DNA from: Psychrobacter jeotgali | GTDB taxonomy: Bacteria; Pseudomonadota; Gammaproteobacteria; Pseudomonadales; Moraxellaceae | DNA: 64,000 bases | Direction: 5' to 3' | Assembly (NCBI RefSeq): GCF_904846315.1 | Contig: NZ_CAJHAF010000001.1 | Coordinates: 806,001-870,000 of the forward strand | Shown here: piece by piece, positions 18,189-27,748 of the stretch | Layout of the letters: every line of letters begins with the position of its first letter | How positions within the stretch are numbered: position 1 is the first letter of the stretch | Translations under genes and position numbers: made by a program | Notes under the pieces: model-generated | Databases searched by the model: none | The model's input: the letters and a program-made list of their open reading frames with translations, nothing else | What the model was told of the DNA's origin: nothing

Positions 18189-19148
18189 TCACTGCAGCCT
18201 CTTAAGTGAGTCGTTATTTGTCAGCTGATTAGCTTTGATAAAGTTATTTAATTCAGTCTCATCTGCGCAATAAGGATTATTTATAATAGGTAAGTGTTTA
18301 AAGCGCCGATAGCCCCACATATAGTGACTAAAGTTATCATTAATCATAGCTTCCATTGCTTGGTTAAGGGCATGAGCCGCAGTAGCAGCATCTCGATCAT
18401 ATAAGGCTGGATTATCAAGCTGATAACAATGAATATCAAACCCGCGACCATCATCACGGCGGATACAAGATAGACCAACCAAAGCACATTTGGTCTTGCT
18501 GGCAAGCTTGGAGGCAAGCGTACTAGTCAAAGTCTCAACACCAAAAAACGGTACGATCTCACCGCCTGAAGGATCAGGAACATGATCAGGCAAGATAAGG
18601 CTGAAACCGCCCTGTTTTAGGGTTTTAAAAACGGCTTTTACTCCGCTACCATCTGTAGGTACTAGGGTGGCATTGAGTCTTGAACGCCCTTGGAACACAA
18701 ATTCATTGGTTATATCGCCTTTAACAGGCTTGTACATGATAGTAGGCGCGCCAAATTGATTGAGCCAAGCATTCATCATCTCCCACGTTCCCAAGTGCGG
18801 CACGATAGCCAGCATACCATTGGGACTGGCAAGCCCCTCTAGTAGGATCTGTTTATTATAAACCTCACGAATTTGGGCGATACTCCATTCAGGCGGCATT
18901 GCCCAACTTTTGACGGATTCGACGCTACTAAGTGCTTGATGTCGAACGATATCTCTAACCAAAGTATCTTGATTAAAGCCATCTTGGGTGAGAGGTTTTG
19001 GTAGGTTATGGGAGATTAATTTCATGTTGATTTTAATGGTGCGCACGACACTCGTATTCGGCAAAAATATAATAACCCATGCAACAAAACGTGCCACTAT
19101 CTGCATGACAGATAGTGGCACGTATTTAAAAATATGGTACGGATTCAT
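18189..19148 (-). CDS. LpxL/HtrB-type lipid A late acyltransferase
   Basis: The 319-residue protein has an N-terminal membrane segment (VMQIVARFVAWVIIFLP) and the HX4E catalytic motif of lipid A acyltransferases in IVPHLGTWEMMNAW, followed by LILPDHVPDPSGGEIVPFFG and the C-terminal YMWGYRRFK phrase found in LpxL and LpxM proteins. It should transfer a secondary acyl chain (often laurate) from acyl-ACP to Kdo-lipid A at the inner membrane. Which of LpxL or LpxM it corresponds to cannot be decided here. It adjoins aspS upstream (150 bases) and the glycosyltransferase operon downstream, consistent with a lipooligosaccharide region. Confidence 0.9.
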   Translation of the reverse strand: MNPYHIFKYVPLSVMQIVARFVAWVIIFLPNTSVVRTIKINMKLISHNLPKPLTQDGFNQDTLVRDIVRHQALSSVESVKSWAMPPEWSIAQIREVYNKQILLEGLASPNGMLAIVPHLGTWEMMNAWLNQFGAPTIMYKPVKGDITNEFVFQGRSRLNATLVPTDGSGVKAVFKTLKQGGFSLILPDHVPDPSGGEIVPFFGVETLTSTLASKLASKTKCALVGLSCIRRDDGRGFDIHCYQLDNPALYDRDAATAAHALNQAMEAMINDNFSHYMWGYRRFKHLPIINNPYCADETELNNFIKANQLTNNDSLKRLQ

Positions 19149-19297
19149 GAGAACTCACATGTCAGTAAGCTAATTGGTAACAGCATATAATACACCTTTT
19201 TACATACCAAAAAGCCATAGAGTAATAAGCTGTACTGTCGCTTATATAACTACAACTTATATGACTATAAGCATCTGTACATGGAATATCAAGTTAA

Positions 19298-21172
19298 CTA
19301 TTGAGCAGGTTTGCTGTTATCCGCCTGTGCTTTTTCACGCAAACGAATGCCCAGATCTCTTAGCTGCTTACTATCAACGGGAGCCGGCGCTTGAGTTAGC
19401 GGGTCTTCAGCAGTCTTGGTTTTTGGGAAAGCAATGACATCACGGATAGAGCTTGCGCCTACCATTAGCATAATTAAGCGATCTAAACCAAAGGCCAAAC
19501 CACCATGCGGCGGCGCACCGAATTTGAGCGCATCAAGTAAGAAACTGAACTTTTCTTCGGCTTCCTGAGCATCAATACCAAGCGCTTCAAATACTGCTTG
19601 CTGCATCTCAAGAGTGTTGATACGCAAACTACCACCGCCAATCTCCGTACCGTTTAATACCATATCATAAGCAATGGATAAAGCGGTTTCGGGACTGTTT
19701 TTAAGCTCTTCAACTGAGCCTTTAGGTTTAGTAAACGGATGGTGCATAGAGGTCCATTTACCATCGTCAGTTTCTTCAAACATTGGGAAGTCTGTGACCC
19801 AAAGTGGTGCCCATTCGCAAGTTTGCATGTCAAGATCAAGACCAATCTTCTGACGTAGTGCGCCCATCGCATCATTGACAACACTAGCTTTATCGGCACC
19901 AAAGAAAACGATATCACCATCCCCGGCACCAGTACGCTCAATCAGGCTTACCAGTACTTCATCAGTCATATTTTTAATGATAGGCGACTGTAAACCTGAT
20001 TCTTTATCAACGCCATTGTTAATATTGCTGGCATCATTAACTTTGATATAAGCCAAACCACGAGCACCGTAAATACCCACAAACTTGGTATATTCATCGA
20101 TTTGCTTGCGGCTCAATGAAGCTCCGTTAGGGATACGTAGAGCAGCAACGCGGCCTTTTGGGTCATTGGCAGGGCCGGCAAATACTTTAAAGTCAACGCT
20201 TTGCATCAAATCAGCGACATCGACAAGCTTTAATGGAATGCGTAAATCAGGCTTATCGGATGCATAGTCGCGCATGGCGTCGCTATAGGTCATACGCGGA
20301 AAGTCAGCCAGATCAACATCTAGCATGGTTTTGAATAAATTCTTAATCAAGCCTTCGTTGATCGCCATAATCTCTTCTTCATCTAAGAAAGAAGTTTCAA
20401 TATCGACTTGAGTAAACTCAGGCTGACGATCAGCGCGTAGATCCTCATCACGGAAACATTTAGCGATCTGATAGTAACGGTCAAAGCCCGACACCATCAA
20501 TAGCTGTTTAAATAGCTGTGGCGACTGCGGCAAGGCAAAAAAGTTACCTGGACGGGTACGTGAAGGTACTAGATAATCACGCGCACCTTCAGGAGTAGCA
20601 CGGGTCAAGATAGGGGTTTCAACATCCAAAAAGCCATGATCGTCTAAATAACGACGAATCGTAGAAGTCGCCTTGGCACGGAAGACCATACGCTCTTGCA
20701 TTTTTGGGCGGCGCATATCCAGATAGCGATATTTGAGACGTAAGTCTTCTGATACCGTCATGTTTTCATCATTAAGCGGGAAAGGCGGGGTCTCAGACTT
20801 GGCTAATATTTCAATCTCTTTACCCAGTAGCTCAACCTGACCGCTGGTCATATTGGCGTTTTCAGTACCTTCGTAGCGGCGACGGACGCGGCCAGTGATT
20901 TTTAGGACATATTCAGGGCGAGCAGCATCAGCAGTAGCAAAGGCTTCGGGCGTATCAGGGTCAACTACGACTTGCAAGATACCCGCACGATCACGCATAT
21001 CTAAAAAAATCACTCCACCGTGATCTCGGCGACGGTGTACCCAGCCGACGATAGTGATGGTTTGCTCAAGTAGCTTTTCGGTGACAGCGCCGCAGTATTC
21101 GTCACGGTACTTGCTATGTATCATCAAGTCGCTCTGCGTTATCGTGCTGTGTTCAATAGTACTGTCCGTCAT
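19298..21172 (-). CDS. aspS: Aspartyl-tRNA synthetase
   Basis: This 624-residue class II synthetase charges tRNA-Asp. After a short extension it has the anticodon-binding OB fold ([29 protein letters not shown]), motif 2 in [21 protein letters not shown], the bacterial-type GAD insertion in the middle, and motif 3 in [15 protein letters not shown]. The N terminus carries about 20 residues before the usual MxxxYRxxYCG start, so [12 protein letters not shown] at ATG 21121 is an alternative start. Whether it also charges tRNA-Asn depends on whether the genome has AsnRS, which is not visible here. Confidence 0.96.
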   Translation of the reverse strand: MTDSTIEHSTITQSDLMIHSKYRDEYCGAVTEKLLEQTITIVGWVHRRRDHGGVIFLDMRDRAGILQVVVDPDTPEAFATADAARPEYVLKITGRVRRRYEGTENANMTSGQVELLGKEIEILAKSETPPFPLNDENMTVSEDLRLKYRYLDMRRPKMQERMVFRAKATSTIRRYLDDHGFLDVETPILTRATPEGARDYLVPSRTRPGNFFALPQSPQLFKQLLMVSGFDRYYQIAKCFRDEDLRADRQPEFTQVDIETSFLDEEEIMAINEGLIKNLFKTMLDVDLADFPRMTYSDAMRDYASDKPDLRIPLKLVDVADLMQSVDFKVFAGPANDPKGRVAALRIPNGASLSRKQIDEYTKFVGIYGARGLAYIKVNDASNINNGVDKESGLQSPIIKNMTDEVLVSLIERTGAGDGDIVFFGADKASVVNDAMGALRQKIGLDLDMQTCEWAPLWVTDFPMFEETDDGKWTSMHHPFTKPKGSVEELKNSPETALSIAYDMVLNGTEIGGGSLRINTLEMQQAVFEALGIDAQEAEEKFSFLLDALKFGAPPHGGLAFGLDRLIMLMVGASSIRDVIAFPKTKTAEDPLTQAPAPVDSKQLRDLGIRLREKAQADNSKPAQ

Positions 21173-21776
21173 AATATTTGTTATCCAGTTGTCAGCCCAG
21201 TTTTGAGTGAGTTTTCAAGTAAAGTTACGCCGCATGCGCTAGCTAATAGACTGATATCAGTCTATATTTATAGGCAAATCATCCTACCAAAAGGGTTACT
21301 ACCAAGAATTCAGCCTTGGTGAATCCATAAGCTATTAAGTTATAGACTTGAGGAACGCTGCTATAACACTGTATTTTAAATAAGTTTTATTAAAAATAGC
21401 GGATAGAACGTGCTCAAGACCAATCTTGTCACGTTAGCGGCATAGAAATAAATGTAGACGCATATTATGCCTAAAGTCCTTTTGTTATACAACTCTCATC
21501 CTGCAATCAGCTCATGTCATAGTCGAAATAACAGCAGTATCAAAGAGTAAATGAGCGTTGAAAGTGATTCGTTAAAAACTATAAGTTAAAAACTAGAGGC
21601 TGAAGATGCGCTAAGTAAATTAAATCAGGCGCTGATGCTTGAAAAAATTCACCACTGAGCGCATATCAAGCTAACATCGACACAATAACAAATTCTTAGC
21701 GACAATAAATTCTTAGCGACTTTTATTTTCATATTCTCATCACTCATCGATTTATATTATTAAGGAAAGCTATATT
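21173..21776. other. 604-base gene-free gap between aspS and sohB
   Basis: Divergent gap that must hold promoters for both genes. The only structure I can support is a small tandem duplication of AAATTCTTAGCGAC at 21690-21703 and 21707-21720 (17-base period) shortly before sohB. No RNA gene, complete hairpin terminator or ORF with a ribosome site was found. Confidence 0.6.
21690..21720 (+). repeat. Short tandem repeat, 2 copies
   Basis: AAATTCTTAGCGAC occurs at 21690-21703 and again at 21707-21720. It may be a replication-slippage duplication or a pair of binding sites in the sohB leader. Confidence 0.6.
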
Positions 21777-22745
21777 ATGCTATTTCATCCTCCCAAAAAT
21801 CCTGTTGAGCTCAAAGTACTACATTTAAACAAGGCTCAAGAGCAGCGCCGCCAAGACCTGATGGAAGCCACCCAAGGTAAAGCAGCTCTTAAGCAGCTCA
21901 AAAAACGTATGGCCAAAAAAGCCAAGCAAGCCCTAAAAGACAGAGCTAAAAGTAAGCATAAGTCGCAGCAAGTTTTTGTTTTGGATTTTGATGGCGATAT
22001 CAAAGCCTCAGCGGTTAAACATCTGCGTGAAGAGATTAGCACCTTGATTAGCACCGCTAACAAAGGCGACGAGGTCGTAGTTCGTTTAGAATCGCCAGGC
22101 GGAATTGTACATGGTTATGGCTTAGCCGCTGCGCAGTTAGTACGTTTAAAAGAGGCTGGCCTTAAACTAACGGTTTGTGTGGATAAAGTAGCGGCCAGTG
22201 GGGGTTATATGATGGCCTGTGTGGCCGATAAAATAATTGCTGCGCCTTTTGCGGTTATCGGCTCTATCGGGGTAGTCTCGCAATTACCGAACTTTCATAA
22301 ATGGCTCAAAAATCACGATGTTGACTATGAGATGTTTACTGCTGGGGACTATAAACGTACGGTAACTTTGTTCGGTGAAAATGACGATGAAGACCGTGCT
22401 AAGTATCAGCAAGAGCTTGAGCAGACTCATGAGCTATTCAAACATTTTGTCAATACTTATCGTCCGAAACTTGAGCTGGATAAAGTCGCTACTGGCGAGC
22501 ACTGGTACGGTGAGGATGCGCTGCATCTAAACTTAATTGATAGCCTACAGACGTCTGATAGCTATATTTTAGAGTTGATGGATAATAACGAAGTTTATGC
22601 GCTGCATTCGCGCCAAAAGCCTACTTTGGCGGAAAAGCTTGGTTTGGCTCAAGCTGCCGAAGCGACGCTGAACTTAGCCGCTGATAAATTGCCTGAGGCT
22701 TTGATGCGTTTTGATTTTAATAGCCGTTTAAATATTTTAAAATAA
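21777..22745 (+). CDS. sohB: SohB-like S49 serine peptidase lacking the N-terminal membrane anchor
   Basis: The 322-residue protein matches SohB, an inner-membrane S49 peptidase of the SppA (signal-peptide peptidase) clan. The ClpP-like fold shows RLESPGGIVHGYGLAA, the nucleophile S141 in DKVAASGGYMMACVAD, IGSIGVVSQLPNFHKWL, and the general-base lysine K193 in AGDYKRTVTLFGEN. Residues 20-63 are very basic and helical. Unlike E. coli SohB (about 349 residues), there is no hydrophobic N-terminal segment: the protein starts at the region that follows the anchor. AAGGAAAG at 21762-21769 supports the ATG at 21777, so the short N terminus looks genuine. It is followed by a terminator. Confidence 0.9.
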   Translation: MLFHPPKNPVELKVLHLNKAQEQRRQDLMEATQGKAALKQLKKRMAKKAKQALKDRAKSKHKSQQVFVLDFDGDIKASAVKHLREEISTLISTANKGDEVVVRLESPGGIVHGYGLAAAQLVRLKEAGLKLTVCVDKVAASGGYMMACVADKIIAAPFAVIGSIGVVSQLPNFHKWLKNHDVDYEMFTAGDYKRTVTLFGENDDEDRAKYQQELEQTHELFKHFVNTYRPKLELDKVATGEHWYGEDALHLNLIDSLQTSDSYILELMDNNEVYALHSRQKPTLAEKLGLAQAAEATLNLAADKLPEALMRFDFNSRLNILK

Positions 22746-22810
22746 GCTAAAGTATCAATGTTTTGTTGTTAAATTAACTCAATAACTCTTAGAGCTTATG
22801 TAATTTTTCT

Positions 22811-22841
22811 AAAGGCGTGACCCAACAGGTTGCGCCTTTTT
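22811..22841 (+). terminator. Intrinsic terminator after sohB
   Basis: AAAGGCG pairs with CGCCTTT, with an inner ACC/GGT extension across a two-base mismatch, and runs into TTTTT. It lies 65 bases after the sohB stop. Confidence 0.75.
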
Positions 22842-23006
22842 GCTGTTTGTTGATAATGGCTATGTTATAAATAGGAAAGCATAAAAGGCTAAAGATAATA
22901 AGCCCTAATCAACTTGATTAGCTTTAAAGTATGGGTTTTAGGCAGTCGTTTAAGCTTGATACTTATAAAAGACTCATCAAGAATATCACCCAAGGAAGAG
23001 GTCATT

Positions 23007-24281
23007 ATGTCTACAACTAATCCCACCAATACATCCAAAGCGCTGTTCACGACTAGTGAGCATGGTCAAAAAATGTATGAACAAGTCAAAGATTTTATTG
23101 CTAACGAAATTGAGCCAATAGAAGCCCAGTTTTGGCAGGATTGCCATGAGCAAAACCCTGATGGTAACTGGGAGAACTGGCATTGGCCAGAAGCGTATGA
23201 GACCTTACGTAAAAAGGCACGCAAGGCTGGTGTTTGGAATCTGTTTTTGCCTGATGATGAGTTAGGAGCTGGGCTATCGGTTACCGATTATGCGCCTATC
23301 GCTGAACTAACAGGACGTAGTTTGCTTGCGCCTTACGTCTTTAACTGCAACGCTCCTGATAGTGGTAATATGGAGTTGTTGTGGCGTTATGGTACACAGC
23401 AGCAGCAAGATAAATGGCTAACTCCGATATTAGAAGGCAAGACCCGTTCCGTATTTTGCATGACTGAGCCTGATGTCGCTTCTAGTGACGCGACTAATAT
23501 GCAAGCGACCGCCGTAGTTGAAGGCGATGAAATTGTAATTAATGGTAGCAAATGGTGGTCGTCAGGACTTGGTGATCCGGCCGTTGATCTGTTGATCGTT
23601 ATGGCTTATACCCCGGATGAGAGCAAAGATCGCCATCATCAGCACTCGATGGTATTGGTGCCTGCTAAGACCGAAGGCGTCAAAATTGAGCGTATGCTAA
23701 AGGTATTCGGTGATTATGATGCGCCGCATGGTCATGGTGAAGTTAGCTTTAATAATGTACGGGTGCCAGCGCATAGCTTTATTGGTGGGCCTGGTATGGG
23801 GTTTGAAATTGCCCAAGGCCGCCTGGGACCAGGTCGTATTCACCACTGTATGCGCTGTATTGGCGCGGCTGAAAAATCATTGGAGCTCGCCATTCACCGT
23901 GGTATGGAGCGTACGGCTTTTGGCAAGCCGTTACTACAATTGGGCGGTAATTTAGAGCGGATAGCGGATGCTCGTATCAAGATTGATCAAGCACGTCTAC
24001 TGACCTTATATGCAGCGCAAAAGATGGACAGTCAAGGTACCAAAGCCGCTTTGACTGAGATTTCAGCGATTAAAGTAGTCGCGCCCACCGTACTCCAAGA
24101 AGTCGCTGATATGGCGATTCAGATCTATGGTGGTATGGGCGTTTGTCAAGATACGCTATTGCCGAGTTTTTATGCGCAAGGTCGAGCGCTACGCTTGGCT
24201 GATGGTCCAGATGAGGTGCATAAAAATATGATTGCCAAGTTAGAATTAAAACGTCAAGGCTTTCGCCGCAAGTCTAAATAG
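23007..24281 (+). CDS. Acyl-CoA dehydrogenase, ACAD11-like
   Basis: The 424-residue flavoprotein oxidises an acyl-CoA at C2-C3. It shows the medium-chain ACAD layout with FCMTEPDVASSDATN, INGSKWWSSGLGDP, QGRLGPGRIHHCMRCIGAAE, IYGGMGVCQDT and the C-terminal RLADGPDEVH. The APDSGNMELL, MTEPDVASSDATN and GRIHHCMR phrases are particularly close to the dehydrogenase half of ACAD10/ACAD11, which removes phosphate from 4-phosphoacyl-CoAs. The next gene encodes the matching kinase half. AAGGAAGAGG at 22992-23001 supports ATG 23007; an upstream in-frame start at 22914 would add unconserved residues. Confidence 0.92.
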   Translation: MSTTNPTNTSKALFTTSEHGQKMYEQVKDFIANEIEPIEAQFWQDCHEQNPDGNWENWHWPEAYETLRKKARKAGVWNLFLPDDELGAGLSVTDYAPIAELTGRSLLAPYVFNCNAPDSGNMELLWRYGTQQQQDKWLTPILEGKTRSVFCMTEPDVASSDATNMQATAVVEGDEIVINGSKWWSSGLGDPAVDLLIVMAYTPDESKDRHHQHSMVLVPAKTEGVKIERMLKVFGDYDAPHGHGEVSFNNVRVPAHSFIGGPGMGFEIAQGRLGPGRIHHCMRCIGAAEKSLELAIHRGMERTAFGKPLLQLGGNLERIADARIKIDQARLLTLYAAQKMDSQGTKAALTEISAIKVVAPTVLQEVADMAIQIYGGMGVCQDTLLPSFYAQGRALRLADGPDEVHKNMIAKLELKRQGFRRKSK

Positions 24282-24337
24282 CCAGAAGTTTAAATAAGAT
24301 TGGTTATTATTTATAATAGCCTAAGCAATAACAAATA

Positions 24338-24382
24338 ACCGACTTTGAAGTGGTTAACATAACCCTAAATCTCAAAGTCGGT
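24338..24382 (+). terminator. Possible terminator or mRNA hairpin between the ACAD and kinase genes
   Basis: ACCGACTTTGA at 24338-24348 pairs perfectly with TCAAAGTCGGT at 24372-24382 around a 23-base loop. Only a short T-rich tract follows (ATTTATT), so it may attenuate rather than stop transcription into the kinase gene. Confidence 0.5.
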
Positions 24383-24483
24383 ATTTATTGTTAACAGATA
24401 TATTATTTAACAACTGAATATTTTTATAATTATAGATAGCAAAATTCTATAGTAGATAAACGATACATGATAAGGAATGTCGC

Positions 24484-25773
24484 ATGGTAGCCCAAAACGA
24501 TAAGCAAAATAGTGGAAAAAATAAAGCTAATATTGACAATGATAGTAAGCAATCTATTTCAAATAAAAAAGTTAGTGCAGAGGTGCTCGATAAAGGGGGC
24601 GAGATTCGTAATGGCGAAGAGCTGGATGCGCAAGCTATCAGTGACTGGCTACGAGAGCAAGGTATCGAAGTTGCTGGCGAGCCTCAAGTGACTCAATTCT
24701 CAGGTGGCGCCTCTAACTGGACCTATCGCCTACAATATGAAAATTATGATCTGATTTTGCGTCGCCCTCCTAAAGGCACTAAAGCTAAGTCCGCTCATGA
24801 TATGGTGCGTGAATATACCGTCCAAAAGGCGCTAACAGACACTTATCCTTATGTGCCAAAGATGGTCGCCCTTTGTACCGATGAGTCGATAATCGGCGCT
24901 GATTTTTATATTATGGAGCGTATGGAAGGAATTATTCCTCGTGCTAATTTGCCTAAAGAGGTGAATCTAGACCCTGAGCAAACCCGTGAACTGTGCATCA
25001 ATGTTATTGACGCTTTGATTGAATTGCATGACATTGATTATCAGGACAATGCTGATCTGGTAGCGCTTGGCCGCGGTGATGGTTATTGCGAGCGTCAAGT
25101 AAGCGGCTGGAGTAAGCGTTATGTCAAAGCCAAAACGCCTAATGTGCCAAGCTATGCTTTGGTGCGTCAGTGGCTAAGCAAGCACACCCCTGAGGATAGC
25201 AAAACTTGCGTTATTCATAATGATTGGCGTTTTGACAATGTTGTTCTAGATGCTACAGATGCCACTCAAGTGATTGGGGTGCTCGATTGGGAGATGGCCA
25301 CACTTGGTGATCCGCTCATGGACTTAGGTAGCGCTCTAGCTTACTGGATTGAGGCCGATGATAATATCGTCATGCAGCAGTCGCGCCGCCAGCCTACGCA
25401 TCTAAAAGGCATGATGACTCGCAGTGAAGTGGTTGATTACTACCTGCAAAAGACCGGTCTTGAGATTGACAATTGGACCTTTTATGAGGTCTTTGGACTA
25501 TTCCGTTTGGCTGGAATCGTGCAGCAAATATATTATCGCTATTATCACAAGCAGACCAAAAACCCTGCCTTTAAGAACTTTTGGATTATCAATCATGTGC
25601 TGCACGCTAAATGTCTAAAGCTGATTGCCCAGTATGAAGGTGAGGTGCTATTTACTAGCCATGTACAGCCTCATCTAAAAGATATAGGCGTGGATAAAGC
25701 TACCGTTGAGCAACTGCCAAGCCCTATCCAAAAGGTTATTAAAGGTATTTTACCTAAAGGTTATTTTGAATAG
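24484..25773 (+). CDS. APH-family kinase, ACAD10/11 kinase-like (putative 4-hydroxyacyl-CoA kinase)
   Basis: The 429-residue protein has an aminoglycoside-phosphotransferase-type kinase fold: QFSGGASNWTYRLQYENYDLILRRPP (ATP site), the catalytic-loop VIHNDWRFDNVVLD near residue 245 and metal-binding GVLDWEMATLGDPLMDLG. The first 45 residues are polar and poorly conserved. Motifs such as GYCERQVSGWSKRY and FYIMERMEG match the N-terminal half of ACAD11 and bacterial LvaA-like kinases, which phosphorylate the 4-hydroxy group of 4-hydroxyacyl-CoAs. Aminoglycoside resistance is unlikely. It follows the ACAD11-like gene by 202 bases, so the two should work in sequence. ATG 24484 has AAGGAATG upstream. 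Confidence 0.88.
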   Translation: MVAQNDKQNSGKNKANIDNDSKQSISNKKVSAEVLDKGGEIRNGEELDAQAISDWLREQGIEVAGEPQVTQFSGGASNWTYRLQYENYDLILRRPPKGTKAKSAHDMVREYTVQKALTDTYPYVPKMVALCTDESIIGADFYIMERMEGIIPRANLPKEVNLDPEQTRELCINVIDALIELHDIDYQDNADLVALGRGDGYCERQVSGWSKRYVKAKTPNVPSYALVRQWLSKHTPEDSKTCVIHNDWRFDNVVLDATDATQVIGVLDWEMATLGDPLMDLGSALAYWIEADDNIVMQQSRRQPTHLKGMMTRSEVVDYYLQKTGLEIDNWTFYEVFGLFRLAGIVQQIYYRYYHKQTKNPAFKNFWIINHVLHAKCLKLIAQYEGEVLFTSHVQPHLKDIGVDKATVEQLPSPIQKVIKGILPKGYFE

Positions 25774-25796
25774 TTAGGTTGCTGCTGTCTTGTTTT

Positions 25797-25840
25797 AAAG
25801 CGCTACAGTACTACTGATATTAAGGTAGCGCTTTTATTTT
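25797..25840 (+). terminator. Intrinsic terminator after the kinase gene
   Basis: AAAGCGCTAC at 25797-25806 pairs with GTAGCGCTTT at 25825-25834, followed by TATTTTTTA. The downstream phosphatase starts only about 30 bases later, so the hairpin may also affect its expression. Confidence 0.8.
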
Positions 25841-25867
25841 TTATTAGTTTTTATGGATAACCTTAAT

Positions 25868-26617
25868 ATGACCACAATATTATTGGCACGGCATGGTCAA
25901 GCATCGTTTGGCCAAGCGAACTATGATCAGCTCTCCAAGCTGGGTATCAAACAAGCGCGCTTATTAGGGAAGCATTATGCCAGTACCCAGCGGCGTATTG
26001 ATGCCGTTTATAGCGGTAGTTTGGTGCGCCAACAAGATTCAGCTCGTCATTTTTGGGAAGTGTATCAAGCCTCAGCAGCTGATAGGGAGTCCTCTGCCTT
26101 TGATATCAGTACGCCTGAGCAGCACGTATTGCCCTTATTTAATGAATTTAATCATAAAGATGTGTTTTTAAAGTCTGATCCCGCTTTTGCTAGTCCGGCT
26201 GATATTGCGGCCAAGATTGCCCAAGCTGAAAATCCCAATCTGCGCTTAGCGGAGCTTTTTGATAATGCTATGCAGCGTTGGCACAGTGGTAACTATGATG
26301 AGGATTATATTGAAAGCTGGTTGCAGTTTAATAGCCGGGCTCAGCAAGCCCTTGAGCAACTTATTGAGCGTATAGAGACTTTAGGACACCTTGAGAAAGG
26401 TAGCACAGTTTTAGTATTTACCTCTGGTGGCGTCATTGCTGCTATTACCGCCAAGCTCTTAGAGCAGGACAGCAAAGGTTCTTATCAAATCAATAAAAGT
26501 TTGGTCAATACTGGGGTTACAGCTATTACGCTACCCAAGCAGACGCCGCGTTTGTTATCTATGAACGAATATAGCCATCTGTTCGCTGATGGTGAGTCCT
26601 TTGTGACTTGGCGCTAA
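25868..26617 (+). CDS. Histidine phosphatase family protein
   Basis: The 249-residue protein is a member of the phosphoglycerate-mutase-like superfamily. TTILLARHGQASFG carries the catalytic RHG at its N terminus, and VLVFTSGGVIAAITAKLLE holds the second-histidine region, here with GG in place of a clear SHG. The phosphate acceptor site and substrate cannot be inferred. The ATG at 25868 places RHG at residues 8-10; an ATG at 25853 in frame would add five residues. Its position after the kinase and before an SDR suggests a role in the same lipid-related block, but that is not proven. Confidence 0.84.
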   Translation: MTTILLARHGQASFGQANYDQLSKLGIKQARLLGKHYASTQRRIDAVYSGSLVRQQDSARHFWEVYQASAADRESSAFDISTPEQHVLPLFNEFNHKDVFLKSDPAFASPADIAAKIAQAENPNLRLAELFDNAMQRWHSGNYDEDYIESWLQFNSRAQQALEQLIERIETLGHLEKGSTVLVFTSGGVIAAITAKLLEQDSKGSYQINKSLVNTGVTAITLPKQTPRLLSMNEYSHLFADGESFVTWR

Positions 26618-26772
26618 ATTGAGCAAACTGGTGTTTAGCTTATAATCAGAGTCATAAGTTGGCAGTATTGATACATATCCACTATCCCTATACTGGATAA
26701 TAGGCCTTATAATGCTATTTTTTAGTATACATTTTATCTCTGTACTGTACCCAGACGTTTAAAGGATTGCAT

Positions 26773-27642
26773 ATGCCGCATAAACTGAAAAAAATAATGA
26801 CACAAACTGTTAAAAAGAGCAAAGATCAAGCTTTAAGCGCGGTGCAACCTGCTCGCTATCTAAAGCGTTTAACCAAGCTGCAAGTGGGTCAAGGTAAGAC
26901 GGTATTGGTAACCGGCGCTAGCTCAGGGTTAGGGGAGGGCATGGCAAGGCTGTTTGCCAAGCTGGGTTATAACTTAGCTATATGCGCCAGACGTACGGAT
27001 CGTCTAGAGCAACTACAAGCAGAGCTATCTGACAAACATCCTAACATTCGTATTGCTTATAGAGTTTTGGATGTGACCGATTATGATACCATCTTTGAAG
27101 TGTTTGATGCTTTTGCGGCAGATTTTGGTCAGATTGACCGAGTAGTAGTTAATGCGGGCGTGGGTGACAGTCGCCGTATCGGTAAAGGTCGCTTTGAGAC
27201 TAACCGCCGGACTGCCGAGATCAACTTTGTCTCTGCATTAGCGCAATGCGAAGCGGCGATGAAGATTTTTCGTGCGCAAAATAGTGGTCATTTAGTAGTG
27301 ATATCCAGTATGTCAGCTATGCGCGGATTACCTAAGCACATGACTACTTACGGCGCCAGTAAAGCGGGCTTAGCCTATTTAGCAGAAGGCATCCGTGCTG
27401 ATATGTTACTCGATAAACTACCCATTAAAGTTTCAACCATTTATCCGGGTTATATTCGTACTGAGATTAATACCAATGCCAAGCCATTACCCTTTGAAGT
27501 TGATGCAGATACTGGTACTAAAGCTATAGTAGCGGCTATTGAGACTGAAGTAGCCGAAGCCTGTGTACCCAGCTTGCCCTGGTCTATCGTCGGTAAGGCT
27601 ATGAAGCATTTGCCACTGAATATAGTCAATAAAATCAGCTAG
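26773..27642 (+). CDS. Short-chain dehydrogenase/reductase
   Basis: This 289-residue SDR has TVLVTGASSGLGEGMARLF (NAD(P) binding), VVNAGVG, SSMSAMRGLPKHMTTYGASKAG with catalytic S, Y and K, and YPGYIRTEIN. About 40 basic residues precede the Rossmann fold. It resembles SDRs that act on lipid or retinoid-like alcohols, but the substrate is unknown. AAAGGA at 26761-26766 supports ATG 26773. It converges on the fadD gene with a shared hairpin terminator between. Confidence 0.9.
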   Translation: MPHKLKKIMTQTVKKSKDQALSAVQPARYLKRLTKLQVGQGKTVLVTGASSGLGEGMARLFAKLGYNLAICARRTDRLEQLQAELSDKHPNIRIAYRVLDVTDYDTIFEVFDAFAADFGQIDRVVVNAGVGDSRRIGKGRFETNRRTAEINFVSALAQCEAAMKIFRAQNSGHLVVISSMSAMRGLPKHMTTYGASKAGLAYLAEGIRADMLLDKLPIKVSTIYPGYIRTEINTNAKPLPFEVDADTGTKAIVAAIETEVAEACVPSLPWSIVGKAMKHLPLNIVNKIS

Positions 27643-27676
27643 GAGCTAAAGTAGTTGCTTTGACGGTTTTATTAAC

Positions 27677-27707
27677 AAAGCGCGCTCTATCTTAAATAGC
27701 GCGCTTT
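27677..27707. terminator. Bidirectional terminator between SDR and fadD
   Basis: AAAGCGCGCT at 27677-27686 pairs with AGCGCGCTTT at 27698-27707 with an 11-base loop; A/T-rich flanks on both sides serve the convergent genes. Confidence 0.78.
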
Positions 27708-27748
27708 AGTCTTAGTAGCGGTTATTTTAATCTAAGCCTGTTTGTTTA

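Noticed and set aside
24484..25773. Aminoglycoside resistance gene
   Set aside because: The fold is APH-like but motifs and the adjacent ACAD gene match the ACAD11 kinase half.
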